64,000 bases of DNA from an uncultured Lachnospiraceae bacterium (lineage in GTDB: Bacteria; Bacillota; Clostridia; Lachnospirales; Lachnospiraceae), in contig CAJTPU010000018.1 of the NCBI GenBank assembly GCA_910578335.1, forward strand, positions 1 to 64,000, read 5' to 3'. The notes under the pieces are model-generated. The model did no database searches. It was given only the letters and a program-made list of their open reading frames with translations, and was not told the DNA's origin. Position numbers and translations under genes: made by a program. Positions 31,057-39,555 of this stretch are shown here, in pieces (within the stretch, counting starts at the first letter, position 1; each line of letters begins with the position of its first letter).

Positions 31057-32874
31057 ATGGCTATCGGCTATTTAAGCATACAGGCGCGGACAGCCCATGA
31101 AGCCGTGCCGTTAAGCGGCGTAAGAATTCAGATTCTGGACGACGTGGGAAATACTGTCTATGCGCTGACAACAGATGAAAACGGGGAAACAGAAGCAATG
31201 CCGTTGGAGACTGTGGATAAACGCTTTTCTTTAAATCAGTACTACTCAGGAACACCCTATGTCAACTACAGCGTGCTCGCACAGGCAGCGGGTTTCAACT
31301 CCGCCCTGATTTCCGATATTCCTATCTTTGACGGTGAAACGGCAGTATTGCCGATTGCGCTTGTTCCCATGCAGGAAATGCAGCGCAGCGCATCCCGCAC
31401 GGAAATCAATATAGGCGAGCCCGCCGTCGCCATGCAGGAGCAGCGCAATCAGGAAGGCTCTGTCGCCGCTCCCTACGTACTGCGTCAGGTCGTAATACCA
31501 AACCCTATCACAGTACACTTAGGCGCGCCAAGCGCATCCGCCGCCAACGTACAGGTTTCTTTTCCCGACTATGTCAAAAACGTGGCAAGCAGTGAAATTT
31601 ACCCTACTTGGCCCGAAGCCGCCCTGACTGCCAATATCTATGCCATCATTACCTTTGCGCTTAACCGCGTTTACACAGAATGGTACAGAAGCCGCGGCTA
31701 CAGCTTCGATATTACCAACAGCCCCGCCTACGACCAGTATTTTGTGTACGGAAGACCGATTTACGAGTCTATCGCCAGAATTGTGGACCGGATTTTCAAT
31801 GAATATGTCCGCAGACAGGGACAGAATGCACCGTATTTTACCTCCTTCTGCAACGGCACCACTGTTTCCTGTCAGGGTATGTCACAATGGGGAACCGTCA
31901 CACTGGCAAACAGAGGGCTGGCGCCGTTGGAAATTCTCCGCTCCTATTATCCAAACGACATCGAAATTGCAGAAACCAACATTATAACAGGTGTTATTTC
32001 GTCTTACCCGGGAACACCGCTAAAGGTAGGAAGCAGCGGGCTTGACGTGCAGACCATTCAAACCTACCTGAACAGAATCCGACGCAATTATCCCGCCATT
32101 CCTGCTATCACTGACGAAGCGGGAACCTTCGGCGACAGTACCAAAAACGCCGTGACACGCTTCCAAAGTATTTTTGGTCTCAGTCCCGACGGCATTGTAG
32201 GCAAATCCACATGGTATAAGCTTTCAAGCCTCTACACTGCCGTGACAAGGCTTTCCGAATTGGACAGTGAAGGAAATACGCTCGGCATCGGAACCGTTCC
32301 TCCCTCCTCCGTACTGCGGCAGGGCTCCAGAGGACCGGATGTGATTACGCTGCAGTACCTTTTGAACGTTATCGCCGAATACTATCCCGGAATTCCTGCA
32401 CCAACGCAGGACGGTATTTTCGGCAGCGGGACGCAGCAGTCAGTTGTCGCTTTCCAGCGCGCCATGCAGCTTACACCTGACGGCATGGTCGGACCGCTCA
32501 CCTGGCGCACTCTGTATGAGGTATATCAAGGCATTGAACAAAATGTCCCTTCCATCAAGCCGGAAACCGGCTCATTTGAATATACTGTTCAGTCAGGCGA
32601 CAGCCTGTGGTTAATCGCAAACCGGTACAATACCACGGTAGACGCCATCAAGCGCTTAAACGGGCTGACAAGCGACCTGCTAAACATCGGGCAAGTGCTG
32701 AAAATTCCTTCCGGTCAGAGCACACCCTATATAGAGCATACCGTGCGTCCCGGAGATACCCTCTGGATACTTGCCAGACGGTATGAAACCACCGTTGATG
32801 CCATCAAACGACTAAACGGGCTGACAAGCGACTTACTGAACATCGGGCAGGTGCTGCGGATTCCCAAAAGCTGA
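31057..32874 (+). CDS. SpoIID-like, peptidoglycan-binding, double-LysM protein
   Basis: A 605-residue protein. An N-terminal beta domain (about 1-100) with a carboxypeptidase-regulatory look comes first. It is followed by a SpoIID/LytB-like region (about 150-320) ending in CQGMSQWGTVTLANRGLAP and ILRSYYPNDIEI. Two PG_binding_1 domains come next (about 325-385, GSSGLDVQTIQTYLNRI; about 425-490, GSRGPDVITLQYLLN), then two LysM domains (about 508-552, 560-604). It should bind peptidoglycan, and the SpoIID part could act on glycan strands. There is no signal peptide, yet the domains are wall-directed. With a sigma-K-like promoter this fits a mother-cell protein deposited on the forespore cortex or coat. 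The two LysM units are almost identical. Confidence 0.82.
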   Translation: MAIGYLSIQARTAHEAVPLSGVRIQILDDVGNTVYALTTDENGETEAMPLETVDKRFSLNQYYSGTPYVNYSVLAQAAGFNSALISDIPIFDGETAVLPIALVPMQEMQRSASRTEINIGEPAVAMQEQRNQEGSVAAPYVLRQVVIPNPITVHLGAPSASAANVQVSFPDYVKNVASSEIYPTWPEAALTANIYAIITFALNRVYTEWYRSRGYSFDITNSPAYDQYFVYGRPIYESIARIVDRIFNEYVRRQGQNAPYFTSFCNGTTVSCQGMSQWGTVTLANRGLAPLEILRSYYPNDIEIAETNIITGVISSYPGTPLKVGSSGLDVQTIQTYLNRIRRNYPAIPAITDEAGTFGDSTKNAVTRFQSIFGLSPDGIVGKSTWYKLSSLYTAVTRLSELDSEGNTLGIGTVPPSSVLRQGSRGPDVITLQYLLNVIAEYYPGIPAPTQDGIFGSGTQQSVVAFQRAMQLTPDGMVGPLTWRTLYEVYQGIEQNVPSIKPETGSFEYTVQSGDSLWLIANRYNTTVDAIKRLNGLTSDLLNIGQVLKIPSGQSTPYIEHTVRPGDTLWILARRYETTVDAIKRLNGLTSDLLNIGQVLRIPKS

Positions 32875-32930
32875 AAACCGGAATTTTCGCCCCTGCAGAT
32901 GAAAATCGGTCCGACAGGTTTTATCATAGA

Positions 32931-32975
32931 AAAGGTCTGCAGCCGTCTTGTAGAGACCGGCTGCAGACCTTTTTC
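32931..32975. terminator. bidirectional terminator
   Basis: AAAAGGTCTGCAGCCG pairs with CGGCTGCAGACCTTTT around the loop TCTTGTAGAGAC. It lies between the convergent SpoIID-like and EAL genes and has T-runs in both directions. Confidence 0.9.
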
Positions 32976-32987
32976 AACACACATTGT

Positions 32988-34880
32988 TTATTTATCGGAG
33001 CTCGCCGCCCTTTCCACAAACTGCAAAAATTCCTCTTTGGGCAAAGGCTTTGAAAAATAATAGCCTTGAATGTATTCGATTCCCAGCGCAACTATCGCGT
33101 CCTTCTGCTCCTTCGTTTCTACGCCCTCCGACACGATTTCCAGCTCCATATCATGTATCATGTGCATGGAAGCCTCCATCACAAATTTCGCCTTTTGGTT
33201 TGCAAAATAAGCCTGACACATATCCCGGTCAAATTTGACAACGGATACCGGCATATCCACAATATAATTCAGATTGCTCTCTCCATTTCCAAAATCGTCA
33301 AGGGAAAACCGGACGCCGTAATCTATCAGTGCCTTCATATTCTCCAACAGATTGTGCCGCAGCCGTATGGAAGCAGACTCCGTGATTTCCAGATTGACAC
33401 AGGACGGGTCCAGCCCGTATTTTTCCATAATACGAATATATGACTGTGCAAGCTTCGGGTCCTCGCACTGCCTGACGGAAAGATTGACCTCTATGTACTC
33501 GATTCCGTAATGCTCCCGCAGGTGATGCTCTTTGATAAACGCACAGGTTTTTTCAAACACAGCCTCCCCTATCTGGGAAATCAGCCCGTTTTTCTCCGCA
33601 ATGGGAATAAAACTGCCGGGCGGCACAATGCTTCCATCCCTGCCCCTGATACGCGCCAGCGCTTCCGCAGATACAAATTTGTCCCGCTTTGTGGAATAAA
33701 TCGGCTGGTAAAACACCTCAATTCTGTCCTCTGCAAGAGCCGAACGAATCAAGGCTTCTATCTTTTCCCGCTCCTTGTACTGCTCAATTTTCTCCTCGTC
33801 CAAAAAGATACAGTTTCCCTTCTGCACCTTTCGTCTTTCGGCTCTGGAATGGCGCAGAAGCCGAAAAACCTCCTCCACATTCCGCAGCATTAGGGAATTG
33901 GGCAGCATAACATAGCAGGGCTGCACCTTTGACGGCACGCTCTCTATATATGCTGCGACTTCCTGAAATACTTCCTGTAAACGTTCCTCACTGCTAGTAA
34001 AAAATATCAGCTCCCGCTCTAATGTTTTAAATACCTTTATATCCTTCGCTTTTTCCGCATGGCGCACAAGCCCTCTCAAGAGTATATCCGTCTGCTCCGC
34101 GCTGTCACCGTCCTCGCCGGTATTGTTATCATTTAATGCAAGTAACAACGCAGAAAAAGCCTCCTGTTTTCCATAAAGCTGTTTCGCATATTCCCCCAGC
34201 GCATGCGCATTGTAGGCGCCGGTTTCTTTGTCGAGGTTCGCTTCCGGATTCTCCAGCTCAAAAAATAAAATCACCACACCCAGTACGGAGGCAAATCCCA
34301 CCAGCAACAGCCTTGCATTTAAAAACTGTGTCAGAGCCGCAATAATCCAGATAACCATCCATATCAAAATGGCACGCCTTCTCTTGAGGTTCATGTTCTT
34401 TCCCTTTATGCCGACCTTGTACACCGTCGCCAGCACAAAAAGAAGCGCAAACACATAAGTTGCGTTGCAGCTTGCTCCATAAGTATAAACAATTCCTTCT
34501 TCATGATAATAGGAAATAGGCAGTATATAAATCAGAACGGTGCCTGCCAGAACGATTATCGTATATATACGGTTTTTCTTTCTCCATTCCTGCCGTACAC
34601 CGTTAAAATCCGTGCTGGAATAAATCAAACCGAAATATCCCACCCAGACCAAAGACACAATATATGTTTTGCAGACAGCCGCCAGCAGCAGCGCCGGCAT
34701 TGCCTCTTGAAAAGAAATCGCCACAACAGAGGCGATGTCCATAACAAGACAAAAGGACGTCACCCCCATCGTGATTAAAAACAGCTTTTTTGATTCCAGT
34801 CCCAACGGTTTCTTTCTCAGGGAAAAATACCATATCAATAACAAAACTGCAATACCGCAGCATTGCACCTCTATATTCAT
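32988..34880 (-). CDS. membrane EAL-domain c-di-GMP phosphodiesterase
   Basis: A 630-residue protein with about seven N-terminal membrane segments (residues 1-225), a degenerate GGDEF-like region (about 230-370) with no GGDEF motif, and an EAL domain (about 380-625). The EAL domain shows SAEALAR for the EAL signature, NLEITES, LDDFGNGESN, VKFDRD and SEGVET, so the metal-binding and catalytic Glu and Asp are present. It should hydrolyse c-di-GMP to pGpG under control of a membrane signal. Its start is 5' of a region without a clear promoter. Confidence 0.9.
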   Translation of the reverse strand: MNIEVQCCGIAVLLLIWYFSLRKKPLGLESKKLFLITMGVTSFCLVMDIASVVAISFQEAMPALLLAAVCKTYIVSLVWVGYFGLIYSSTDFNGVRQEWRKKNRIYTIIVLAGTVLIYILPISYYHEEGIVYTYGASCNATYVFALLFVLATVYKVGIKGKNMNLKRRRAILIWMVIWIIAALTQFLNARLLLVGFASVLGVVILFFELENPEANLDKETGAYNAHALGEYAKQLYGKQEAFSALLLALNDNNTGEDGDSAEQTDILLRGLVRHAEKAKDIKVFKTLERELIFFTSSEERLQEVFQEVAAYIESVPSKVQPCYVMLPNSLMLRNVEEVFRLLRHSRAERRKVQKGNCIFLDEEKIEQYKEREKIEALIRSALAEDRIEVFYQPIYSTKRDKFVSAEALARIRGRDGSIVPPGSFIPIAEKNGLISQIGEAVFEKTCAFIKEHHLREHYGIEYIEVNLSVRQCEDPKLAQSYIRIMEKYGLDPSCVNLEITESASIRLRHNLLENMKALIDYGVRFSLDDFGNGESNLNYIVDMPVSVVKFDRDMCQAYFANQKAKFVMEASMHMIHDMELEIVSEGVETKEQKDAIVALGIEYIQGYYFSKPLPKEEFLQFVERAASSDK

Positions 34881-35032
34881 TTCCGCTCCCCCTCTCCCCA
34901 GACGCGGCGTTTTATCCCTGCTTTTCGTTATATTTCATTATAGCACACTTTTATAGATTCGTCTCTGTTTTCAATGGTATTTTTCCAAACTGTTTCTATC
35001 CGGCACGTACCTCCCTTCATAAGTGCCGATAA

Positions 35033-35695
35033 TCAGCTTTTCTTAACCAGCCTCGCACCATAATGCGCAACAAAAATGCAAAGTCCCATCAACGCAAGAT
35101 AATCCAAAAAGAAGAGCAGCTTTGATTCCCCATAATCCAAAAAAACAAATTCACTGCGTAAAAACATATAAGTAAGAAAATTTCTTTTAAAAAAGACATA
35201 GCTTCCATAAATTGCAATCAGCAAGCTTATGATAAAACCCGCCGTCCGATATTTACACTGCCATACATTCTTTTTTACAGTCAAACGCAAAACCATTCCC
35301 CAGTGCATACCAAGGTGCAGGCTCATCAGCAAATACCCCCAATACGAACCTAAGATATGCAGCCGCCTTGCCGGAGCCATTCCTCCCCGTATCGGCAGAA
35401 ACGTGAATACATGCCTTGACATGGTAATCCCACTGTACAACAGCGCAAGCATTGCCGCAAGCGTCAGGATGTTAATCACACATTGCAAGATGCGAAACGG
35501 CATATACCTTCCCCGAAACAAATTTTTATACCAGCTTAGGTTACATACTTGATGGAAGATAAACAATACAAGCATCCCTGCCCCAATCCATTCATGGGCT
35601 GTCTCACCCCAGAACTGATAGCCCATCAGGAAAAACAGCGCGATTGTCATCAGAACATCCAGCGTCCACTTTATTTTTGGCTTTGTTTTCATCAT
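35033..35695 (-). CDS. DUF4405-family membrane protein
   Basis: A 220-residue protein with about five to six hydrophobic segments. The arrangement HEWIGAGMLVLFIFHQVCN, SGITMSRHVF, HILGSYWGYLLMSLHLGMHWG has paired His residues in membrane helices, as in cytochrome b561-like or DUF4405 proteins that may bind heme. It lies 6 bases after the flavodoxin lipoprotein gene, so the two probably form a redox unit. ATG codons at 35695 and 35692 are both possible. Confidence 0.75.
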   Translation of the reverse strand: MMKTKPKIKWTLDVLMTIALFFLMGYQFWGETAHEWIGAGMLVLFIFHQVCNLSWYKNLFRGRYMPFRILQCVINILTLAAMLALLYSGITMSRHVFTFLPIRGGMAPARRLHILGSYWGYLLMSLHLGMHWGMVLRLTVKKNVWQCKYRTAGFIISLLIAIYGSYVFFKRNFLTYMFLRSEFVFLDYGESKLLFFLDYLALMGLCIFVAHYGARLVKKS

Positions 35696-35701
35696 ACCAC
35701 C

Positions 35702-36781
35702 TTACTCCAATGAAAATGTAACCGTTACATCCCCATCTCCAAACGCATCCAGAAGTTCCTCTCCCGTCACGTCTTCAATCTTCCCTATTCTTGTGAAATT
35801 CCATGAATTTGTACCATAATAAATCACAAGGGAATTGCCTTGATACAGAATGATGTCGCCCGCCTCTGTCGTAGTTTGTTCATCGTTTCTCGGCAAGTCC
35901 GTTCCGATAGTGCCAACCTTTTCCATGCCTGCATAATCGCTCATGGAAATCGTTAACGGTTTCTCCGTAAGAAGTTCCTTTAATGCCTCTGCAGATGAGT
36001 TATCTGCAAGCAATGCCGTAAAGGCTGTGTCTCCTGCCGTAATTTTCATGGTATTACTCTCCATATGCTTTGTCCCTGCATTGCCATCGATATTTCTTTC
36101 TTCCGCTATACTGCTCAGCCAGTCGCTTACCGCATCGCCGGGATTCGAAGCGGACGAGCTGCCAATATGAAGCCCATCGAGAACATTTGCATCCGGCTCC
36201 AATTCTTTGATGCTGCTCACCGTATTGGACAGCCCGCTCCCTCCGCTGGTACAGAAAGGCGCAACAGTTTTGCCGGAAAGGTCATAGCTGTCAAAAAAAG
36301 TATACATAATCATCGGCATATCGCCCCACCAGTTAGGATACCCCACATAAATAACGTCATACTGCGCAATATCTTCTATGCTTCCCGAGATTGCCGGACG
36401 CGCGCCGCTTTCCTTTTCCTGCGCCGCAATGTCTAAAAGCGCATCGTAATCTTCTATATAAGCTTCATTCGGCACAATTTCAAAGACATCTGCCCCTGTC
36501 TGATTTGCGATGACATTTGCAACCTGTTTTGTATTTCCCGACCACGAAAAATAGACCACCAAAGAAGTATGACCGCTTTCCCGTTCCGGCACCCCTGCTT
36601 CATTTGCTTCCGTCTCCGGCGCCCCTTCCGAAACCGGCTTTCCTTCTCCTTCCATCTCCTGTCCTGCCGTATTTTCGTTTGCCGTAACGTCCTCGTCTCT
36701 GTATTCCTCTTCCTTCGCCTTACAGCCTGTCAGCAGAAGCACCCATACACATACCATCATTACCGACAATCTTTTCTTCAT
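35702..36781 (-). CDS. flavodoxin lipoprotein with cyclophilin-like domain
   Basis: A 359-residue protein. Its lipoprotein signal ends in the lipobox LLTGC, and an acidic linker follows (to about 75). A flavodoxin domain (about 75-240) has the FMN phosphate loop YFSWSGNTKQVA and the aromatic loop VGYPNWWGDMP. A C-terminal cyclophilin-like domain (about 245-359, with GDIILYQGNSLVIYYG) comes last. It is an extracytoplasmic electron carrier or quinone-type reductase by inference. It shares its operon with a DUF4405 membrane protein and is divergent from a LysR gene likely to regulate it. Confidence 0.85.
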   Translation of the reverse strand: MKKRLSVMMVCVWVLLLTGCKAKEEEYRDEDVTANENTAGQEMEGEGKPVSEGAPETEANEAGVPERESGHTSLVVYFSWSGNTKQVANVIANQTGADVFEIVPNEAYIEDYDALLDIAAQEKESGARPAISGSIEDIAQYDVIYVGYPNWWGDMPMIMYTFFDSYDLSGKTVAPFCTSGGSGLSNTVSSIKELEPDANVLDGLHIGSSSASNPGDAVSDWLSSIAEERNIDGNAGTKHMESNTMKITAGDTAFTALLADNSSAEALKELLTEKPLTISMSDYAGMEKVGTIGTDLPRNDEQTTTEAGDIILYQGNSLVIYYGTNSWNFTRIGKIEDVTGEELLDAFGDGDVTVTFSLE

Positions 36782-36953
36782 TTTCAGCCTCCTTATTCTG
36801 ATACTTGTCTAAAAATCCCGTTTCCATTTCTCTTATTCAACGTTGCAATCTGCAATTCTCTTAGGTCCGTATACTCCTTCTCCAAAATAAAGCGCATATC
36901 CGTTTTTGCTCTGCTTTCTGCTTGTTATCGTTACCTTTATCAATACCGCTTTT

Positions 36954-37039
36954 AGTCTAGCACATGTATTTTTCTTTTGACAAATGCTTATACCATATAC
37001 GTCTCCATGCTTGACGGTTATATTTTTTCTTATTATCAT
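36954..37039. promoter_or_regulatory. divergent promoters of flavodoxin and LysR genes
   Basis: On the minus strand TTGTCA (36983-36978), 18 bases, TAGACT (36959-36954) reads toward the flavodoxin operon and leaves a leader of about 165 bases. On the plus strand TTGACG (37011-37016), 17 bases, TATCAT (37034-37039) reads toward the LysR gene. The two -35 elements are 27 bases apart, a typical place for a LysR protein to bind. Confidence 0.6.
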
Positions 37040-37074
37040 AGTTTATATAAACAAACCGAAAGAGGAGGCATTTT

Positions 37075-37950
37075 ATGGAGTTACGCGTATTGCAATACTT
37101 TCTCGCCGTCACAAGAGAACAGAGCATCTCCGGCGCTGCCGAGGCTCTCCACCTTTCCCAGCCCACCCTTTCCAGACAGCTAAAAGATTTGGAGGACGAG
37201 CTTGGAAAGCAGCTTTTTATCAGAGGAAGCCGCAGGATTACCTTGACTGAAGAAGGCATGATACTCCGCAAAAGAGCGGAAGAAGTGGTAGAACTGATTC
37301 AAAAAGCAGAGCAGGAAATCTCTGTCTCAGACGACGCCATTGCCGGAAACGTCTACATTGGCTGCGGAGAAAGTGACGCCATACGCTATATTGCAAGAGC
37401 TGCCCGCAAACTGCAAAACACCTACCCGGATATCCACTGTCATATTTCCAGCGGCGATTCCACCAATATTTTAGAAAGCCTTGACAAAGGACTGATTGAC
37501 TTTGGCATGATTTTTGGCACCGTTGACACATCCAAATATGAATATTGCAGTTTTCCCGTCACCGATACCTATGGCATCCTAATGCGCAAGGACAGTCCGC
37601 TTGCGCAAAAGGATGCCATATGCCCCGCCGACTTATGGGATAAACCGCTTATCTGCAACCGCAACACCAAGGACGGGGACTCCCTAACTACCTGGCTGCA
37701 AAAAAGCCTGTCAGAGCTCAATCTGGTATCCACCTACACTCTGCTGTTCAACGCTTCTCTTATGGTGGATGAGGGACTTGGCTATGCCCTTGCTCTGGAC
37801 AAAATTATCCACGTGAATCAAGAAAGCAGCCTTTGCTTTCGCCCCCTCTATCCGCCCTTACACGTCCCCATGAGCCTGCTTTGGAAAAAGTATCAGTTTT
37901 TCCCAAAAGCAGCGACCAAATTTCTGGAGGCATTTAACGAAGTCGTCTGA
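37075..37950 (+). CDS. LysR-family transcriptional regulator
   Basis: A 291-residue regulator with an N-terminal winged HTH (about 1-60: LQYFLAVTREQSISGAAEALHLSQPTLSRQLKDLEDELG) and a C-terminal periplasmic-binding-like effector domain. GAGGAGG precedes the ATG. It is divergent from the flavodoxin/DUF4405 operon and likely controls it through the shared intergenic region. The effector is unknown. Its end lies 79 bases from the current stop of the convergent MATE gene, and it would overlap the restored MATE frame. Confidence 0.92.
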   Translation: MELRVLQYFLAVTREQSISGAAEALHLSQPTLSRQLKDLEDELGKQLFIRGSRRITLTEEGMILRKRAEEVVELIQKAEQEISVSDDAIAGNVYIGCGESDAIRYIARAARKLQNTYPDIHCHISSGDSTNILESLDKGLIDFGMIFGTVDTSKYEYCSFPVTDTYGILMRKDSPLAQKDAICPADLWDKPLICNRNTKDGDSLTTWLQKSLSELNLVSTYTLLFNASLMVDEGLGYALALDKIIHVNQESSLCFRPLYPPLHVPMSLLWKKYQFFPKAATKFLEAFNEVV

Positions 37951-38029
37951 AACAGGGCGTATTTCTCCCTGTGCAGGTAGATACTGAAAAGAAGCCCCGC
38001 TGCCTCTGCAGCCAAAAATGCCAGCCAAA

Positions 38030-39307
38030 CTACTGTAAGCCGTCCCGTCCCGTCCTCCCTAAAATCATGAGAAGTGGAAGCGGAAACACCACCTGCCGCG
38101 TCACTGTAAGAACCATGCTTGCCACACCCTTTCCCAAAGCCTGCAGCACCGCGCCAAGCACAAATCCATACACGCTAAGCAGCATTGCCAGCGCCAAAAT
38201 CCGAAGCGCCGGCGTGCCGATGGCAAGCATATTTTCCGAGGCATGAAACAGGCGCAGCACCGTCTGCGGCGCTATTTCCAGTGCCAACACCCCTGCGCCC
38301 AGAAACACAAGAGAATCTATCAGCGCCCACCTAAATGCCTCTTTCTGTCTCTCCGGCTTTCCGGCTCCCGCATTGTATGCGACAATCGGAATCAGCGCCA
38401 GATTGATGCCATGCGGCACCACCAGAAACATATTCTGCACCTTGACACAGATTCCATATACCGCAACCGCCGTAGAAGAAAAGCCAATCAAAACAAGGTT
38501 TACCAGCATACCCGCAACAGAAACCATTCCCTGCATAAGCGTAGTCGGCACACCGACCCGCAAAATTTGCAGGACTGCTTCTTTCTCCGGACTGATTGTG
38601 CATTGAATTGGAATTTCCTGATTCTGCAGCAGATTGATTGCCACGGAAACCACCGCTCCTAATATCTGTCCCGCCACAGTAGCATAAGCTGCCCCTGCAA
38701 TGCCCAGCGCCGGAAAACCCAGATACCCGAAGATAAGAATCGGGTCCAAAATCAGGTTTACAACGGATGCCGTCGCCAGAGAAACCATAAAGCAGCCCGT
38801 CCTGCCCGCCGCAATCAAAAATCGGTCAAATACCCACTGTATCATACAGCCAAAGGAAAACACCATGCAGATGGTAAGATACTCCTCTCCGTACCGCAGA
38901 ATTTCCAAGTCATTTGTCTGCCATGCAAAAAACGGTTTCAACAAAAAAATCTGCATCAGCAGAATAAACAGGTAGGAGCAGCCAGCCAAAAAAATACCTG
39001 CGGCTGCCGCTTTTTGAATAGCCGTCCGATTCTTTTCCCCCAGCGCGCGGGAAATAACCGCATTCAGCCCCGCCGCCATTCCCGCTCCCAGCGCCGCCAT
39101 CAAAATTTGCACCGGTGCCGCCAGAGACAGCGCCGACAGAGCTTTTTTATTGAGCTGAGCTACAAAAATGCTGTCCACGACATTATAAAGGTTGTTAACC
39201 AGCGCTGCCAATATACTTGGCACAGACAGCTTAAGAAGCAGCCGCGCCACAGGCTCCGTCCCCATTTTTGCTGAATTTTCCGTTGTCCTTCTATCTATTT
39301 TTTCCAT
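38030..39307 (-). CDS. MATE-family multidrug exporter, C-terminally frameshifted
   Basis: A MATE transporter of 425 residues with eleven or so membrane segments (VPSILAALVNNLYNVVDSIFVAQ, GINLALIPIVAYNAG). It would expel cations or drugs by Na+ or H+ antiport. The chain ends prematurely in GRTGRDGLQ. Directly before the stop are three tandem CCGTC units (38040-38054). Removing one opens a frame of about 48 more codons starting LTVVWLAFLAAEAAG, the normal last membrane helix, ending at 37893 for 469 residues in all. The gene is thus truncated or in an off phase. AAGGAGG 6 bases before the ATG at 39307 sets the start. Confidence 0.85.
   Translation of the reverse strand: MEKIDRRTTENSAKMGTEPVARLLLKLSVPSILAALVNNLYNVVDSIFVAQLNKKALSALSLAAPVQILMAALGAGMAAGLNAVISRALGEKNRTAIQKAAAAGIFLAGCSYLFILLMQIFLLKPFFAWQTNDLEILRYGEEYLTICMVFSFGCMIQWVFDRFLIAAGRTGCFMVSLATASVVNLILDPILIFGYLGFPALGIAGAAYATVAGQILGAVVSVAINLLQNQEIPIQCTISPEKEAVLQILRVGVPTTLMQGMVSVAGMLVNLVLIGFSSTAVAVYGICVKVQNMFLVVPHGINLALIPIVAYNAGAGKPERQKEAFRWALIDSLVFLGAGVLALEIAPQTVLRLFHASENMLAIGTPALRILALAMLLSVYGFVLGAVLQALGKGVASMVLTVTRQVVFPLPLLMILGRTGRDGLQ
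38040..38054. repeat. three-copy pentanucleotide repeat in the MATE gene
   Basis: CCGTC occurs three times in tandem (GACGG on the coding strand). Two copies would keep the MATE frame open; three shift it to a TAG. This is a classic substrate for replication slippage. Confidence 0.85.
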
Positions 39308-39497
39308 GCGATGCCTCCTTCTCCCCACACATCTCATACCGTATTCCTGCCTGTATATGACAAGATTTCCTGCATCCGGCTTTCTTTTTTTCTGGCTTTA
39401 TTCTATCATTCCTCTTTCAAATTAACAAATACCTATATTTCATTCTTTATTATGCTTTTTGAGCATGGTTTTGGGTATGAAAATCCATGGGCAACCT

Positions 39498-39537
39498 GCA
39501 AAAAACCCGCAAGACCAAAAAGCCCTGCGGGTTCTTT
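39498..39537 (-). terminator. terminator of the lacZ/GPH operon
   Basis: AACCCGCA (39504-39511) pairs with TGCGGGTT (39526-39533), followed on the minus strand by T6. It lies 18 bases after the symporter stop. Confidence 0.85.
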
Positions 39538-39555
39538 GTGCAATACAATTTTTCT

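Noticed and set aside
36833..37039. Minus-strand 68-codon frame between the flavodoxin and LysR genes
   Set aside because: It has no ribosome site and covers both divergent promoters.
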